Shown here: one piece after another, positions 61,527 through 64,000 of the stretch
How the letters are laid out: every line of letters begins with the position of its first letter
How positions within the stretch are numbered: position 1 is the first letter of the stretch
Source: Fistulifera solaris
Taxonomy: Eukaryota; Bacillariophyta; Bacillariophyceae; Naviculales; Stauroneidaceae
Assembly (NCBI GenBank): GCA_030295235.1
Contig: AP026132.1
Span: 62,001 to 126,000, forward strand
Direction: 5' to 3'
DNA: 64,000 nt
Notes under the pieces: generated by a model
Told to the model about the DNA's origin: nothing
Databases searched by the model: none
The model's input: the letters and a program-made list of their open reading frames with translations, nothing else
Program-made: the position numbers and the translations under genes

Positions 61527-62692
61527 ATGCGAGTCATCATCCCCAAAATTGCCGGTACCCTCACCGTTGCCGGTATGATTGCCCTGCGATCGTGGTCGGA
61601 CTACGCGAATCATTTTGTGGAGCACAGGGTCGACAAGACTCCGCCGCTCCGACTCGTCTTTCACGTCGGGCCGGGAAAAATGGGCAGTTCCACGCTGCAG
61701 AAAGCACTAAGTATGACAACCTTGTCCGACGATGGATGGATTTCGTATAGTCACATTCAACTGGGTGCATTGAATCGCTGTTTGGCTCGAAAGACGTGCA
61801 CATTGCAGCAAATGGATCGATTTCGAGCCTTTGTTGTTCAAGCGGAACAAGATCGTCGACACATTGTATTGAGTACCGAGACGTGGTTCAGTGTCTCCAA
61901 AGAATTGCGATGGTATCAAGAATTGTTTCGCGACACATTGTATCAAGTCTCCATTGTGGTGGCGTATCGACGTTATTACGATTGGTTGCCCAGTCGTTAT
62001 TATCAACTGAATCGCTTTCGATGCCGACCCAATCCCGCCAATCAAGGACGGAACAATGTCAACTTAGGACGTCCCATTCCTCCCTTGCACGAGTATTTGA
62101 GTCACACGCCGTTTGATCACCCGACAGTCCGCAAAATCGAGCGTGTTTCCCCGTATTTTGATCGTATCGAAGTCATCAACATGGAACGAGGGAATTTACT
62201 GGAACGGTTCTTTTGTGAAATACTCGATGCTAGCAAAACGTGTCAAAAACTGCAAGCAGGTCATTCTCCGTCCGCTGCAAATCAAGGCAAGACGCTCACA
62301 TTCGATCGTCTTTCACAATATTTGATCGAACATAATCGGGTGAATTCGTCCCAAATTGATGATTTGCTGACAGAATTACGGATCAAAGTTCCCAATTACG
62401 GAAAAGCCTCGAAAGAGTGTGCGGCATTGTCATTCATATTAGAGGAGCAAGAGAGGCTTAGCAATGATTCGAACCTAAAAAGGCTTCACTGATTTGTCCG
62501 CCTCGCAACGTCACCGATCGACTGTTTCACTTCAGTGCCGAAACCGAACGCGCTTTGTTTCCCCTTGAATTTTCCCATGAGGCAATGTGGAATGATTTTG
62601 CATCGAAATTGAATACAACTTTGTTTTGTGATGTTGATTTACAGGCTTATTTGCTTGCTAATGAAGCAGCGGGTGATGAAAACGCGCGTTAA
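61527..62692 (+). CDS. sulfotransferase-like P-loop protein, type II membrane
   Basis: First ATG in frame is 61527 (MRVIIPKIAGTLTVAGMIAL), a signal anchor. LRLVFHVGPGKMGSSTLQKA is the 5'-PSB loop that binds PAPS in sulfotransferases (usual form H-x-G-P-x-K-T-G-T-T; here K-M-G-S-S). VVAYRRYYDWLPSRYYQ is the second, 3'-phosphate-binding region with Arg and Ser. Such proteins sulfate carbohydrates in the Golgi. The frame stops at 62490-62492, but KASLICPPRNVTDRLFHF and FSHEAMWNDF continue in the next register; one extra A in AAAAA at 62477-62481 would give 388 residues. Substrate unknown; sulfated polysaccharides are abundant in diatoms. Confidence 0.72.
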
Positions 62693-63599
62693 AATGGGCC
62701 GTGAAATTATTAGTAAGTCAACGGTTGACGTACAGGGTCCTTTGGTACATTTTGAACGGTGTCATCGTCGGAGGCGAGCTCGAGGACAAGAAGGATCAAG
62801 AAAAATATTGTACAAGTATCAAACTATTCTTCTCCTCATCTCAAACAACAACGAACTAATTTACTCAAACTAGTAATTGGATTATTGCCTTAAGTGGTCA
62901 TTGTCAGGGCCGTAGTTGTAGTCGTGCAAAAACTTATCAAGTCTATGACTTCGGGACTGAAAACCGGTTGAGTCGTCGTCAAAAAAAGTATTCTACAATC
63001 TGTATGATAGTCAATAGAGCGACAACAACATAAAAAGCGTGATTTCTTTTAACAACAACATCCGGGTCAACGAGACTACTACAATCATAACTAAATAATT
63101 AATGAAGCTTGTTCAACAGTTTGCACACATAAACGACAATCACAACCAATGCAAAATCAAAGAGGCACTTCGAAAGTCTACGTAGGAGCTTAGTAACCGG
63201 AACTTTTCGAATCGAATATCGTCGATTCTCGGGTCCGAAAGCTGCCAAAGCCTAACTTATTGCAACAACCATTGTATTGACGATCAATGGAAGTCAAGAT
63301 ATTCTGCGAAACGAACAAATTGTATGTACCATTGTCGCTGGAAAAATTTGATTCATGATTGGAGTGCAGTCGTGGATAATTTCGTATACACTTTCAGCTA
63401 TAGTCAATTCAGCGTGCTTACGTCAAGACAGACGGAAATTCTGAATTTGTCTACTATGGACGTGCGGTGTAACGTACCCAGAAAATCTGGGAGATTCTAC
63501 ATGTTCGCGTAAATAATAACGCAAGACGAAAAACAACATCTCAAAAGGCTGCTACCAGTACAGGGCGAGACTTTTTGTTGAATTGATACTTTCATCATA
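62693..63599. other. intergenic with copies of repeat families A, B and C
   Basis: Contains a truncated family B copy at about 63165-63192 (CACTTCGAAAGTCTACGTAG), a full family A element at 63354-63408 (CATGATTGGAGTGCAGTCGT, then ACACTTTCAGCTATAGT) and a family C palindrome CCCAGAAAATCTGGG at 63477-63491. All three families therefore occur within about 330 bp, shortly upstream of the Nudix gene. Confidence 0.7.
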
Positions 63600-64000
63600 A
63601 TGCACAAGTTCTTGTTGCCATTTCTAGTTTTATTCCTGCACAGTGTTCGTATTCCAGCGTTCCGTGGCTCTCGTAGGACAAAAAGAAACATGGTTGTGAT
63701 GCACGCTTCATCGTTGACTACCACAATGATTCCTCGTGCGGCCGTTTCGGTCGTCGTACACTGTCAATGGTCTTCGCAAAACTACTATTTATTGGTGCAG
63801 CGAGGAAAGGAACCCGCGAAAGGCAAATGGTCCTTTCCGGGTGGCAAAATTGAATGGGGGGAATCGACACTGGCGGCGGCGGTCCGCGAATTACGCGAAG
63901 AAACGAAATGGGCCACCCATCATCATCCACTCGAATGGTATCCCGGTACGGTGTGTACGAGTGACTCGATTGGATCGACGTATCATTATTTGATAGCACA
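63600..64000 (+). CDS. Nudix hydrolase, plastid-type leader (3' end outside window)
   Basis: The reading frame starts at ATG 63600 and runs off the end, 133 complete codons. The leader FLLPFLVLFLHSVRIPA/FRGS is a signal peptide with Ala/Phe, as in diatom plastid precursors. The Nudix fold follows: RAAVSVVVHCQWSSQNYYLL, RGKEPAKGKWSFPGG, and the Nudix box GGKIEWGESTLAAAVRELRE-ET, which satisfies G-x5-E-x7-R-E-U-x-E-E. The family hydrolyses nucleoside diphosphates linked to another moiety (for example ADP-ribose, NADH or oxidised dNTPs); the substrate cannot be told from the box. Internal ATGs at 63690 and 63699 would give versions without a leader. Confidence 0.85.
   Translation, partial: MHKFLLPFLVLFLHSVRIPAFRGSRRTKRNMVVMHASSLTTTMIPRAAVSVVVHCQWSSQNYYLLVQRGKEPAKGKWSFPGGKIEWGESTLAAAVRELREETKWATHHHPLEWYPGTVCTSDSIGSTYHYLIA

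Overview
The window is nuclear DNA of a diatom (stramenopile alga), probably a pennate one. The evidence is a set of N-terminal bipartite plastid leaders with a cleavage site before F or Y (SelO, PPR-GNAT, EF-hand, lumenal and Nudix proteins), twin-arginine thylakoid-lumen precursors, a diatom-style leucine-rich-repeat membrane protein with a Ser/Pro stalk, and few, short introns (74-183 nt, GTGAGT/GTATGT/GTACGT donors). Genes lie on both strands without operons, and no rRNA, tRNA or CRISPR was recognised.

Layout. 0-4 kb: 5' end of a Lys/Ala-rich protein and two paralogous basic proteins of unknown function. 6-15.5 kb: SelO-family pseudokinase, a 10-repeat Cys-rich membrane protein, a phytyl-ester-synthase-like hydrolase, and a three-domain fusion (B12/siderophore-binding-like, Cys motif, Dph6-like ATP pyrophosphatase) with an in-frame stop. 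15.6-17 kb: a ~217-bp satellite. 17.3-31.6 kb: an exon-duplicated three-domain protein, a cell-surface endonuclease I, two divergent GNAT paralogs around a ~214-bp satellite, an Naa38-type LSm protein, a phage-type domain protein, an FkbM methyltransferase, an ankyrin-like protein and a small membrane protein. 31.6-43.6 kb: seven adjacent related single-pass membrane proteins, the most unusual locus here. 44.2-46.6 kb: LRR protein. 46.6-50.8 kb: gene-free, repeat-rich DNA with a 1.67-kb transposon-like element that has terminal inverted repeats and a 7-bp target duplication. 50.9-64 kb: NDUFAF6-like assembly factor, MYND protein, PITH protein, TMEM14 protein, two lumenal proteins, an EF-hand protein with a degenerate divergent paralog, a sulfotransferase-like protein and a truncated Nudix hydrolase.

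Three dispersed noncoding repeat families (called A, B and C here), each with a short palindrome or hairpin, recur in intergenic DNA, often 5' of genes; A and B also make up the two large satellites. About thirteen genes are broken by one or more single-base length differences, nearly all in 3-6-base homopolymers. Adding or removing one base rejoins conserved domains and gives whole codon counts, so I read these as single genes with sequence errors (or very recent indels) rather than as many pseudogenes. Domain assignments come from recognising motifs by eye; no database search was run.
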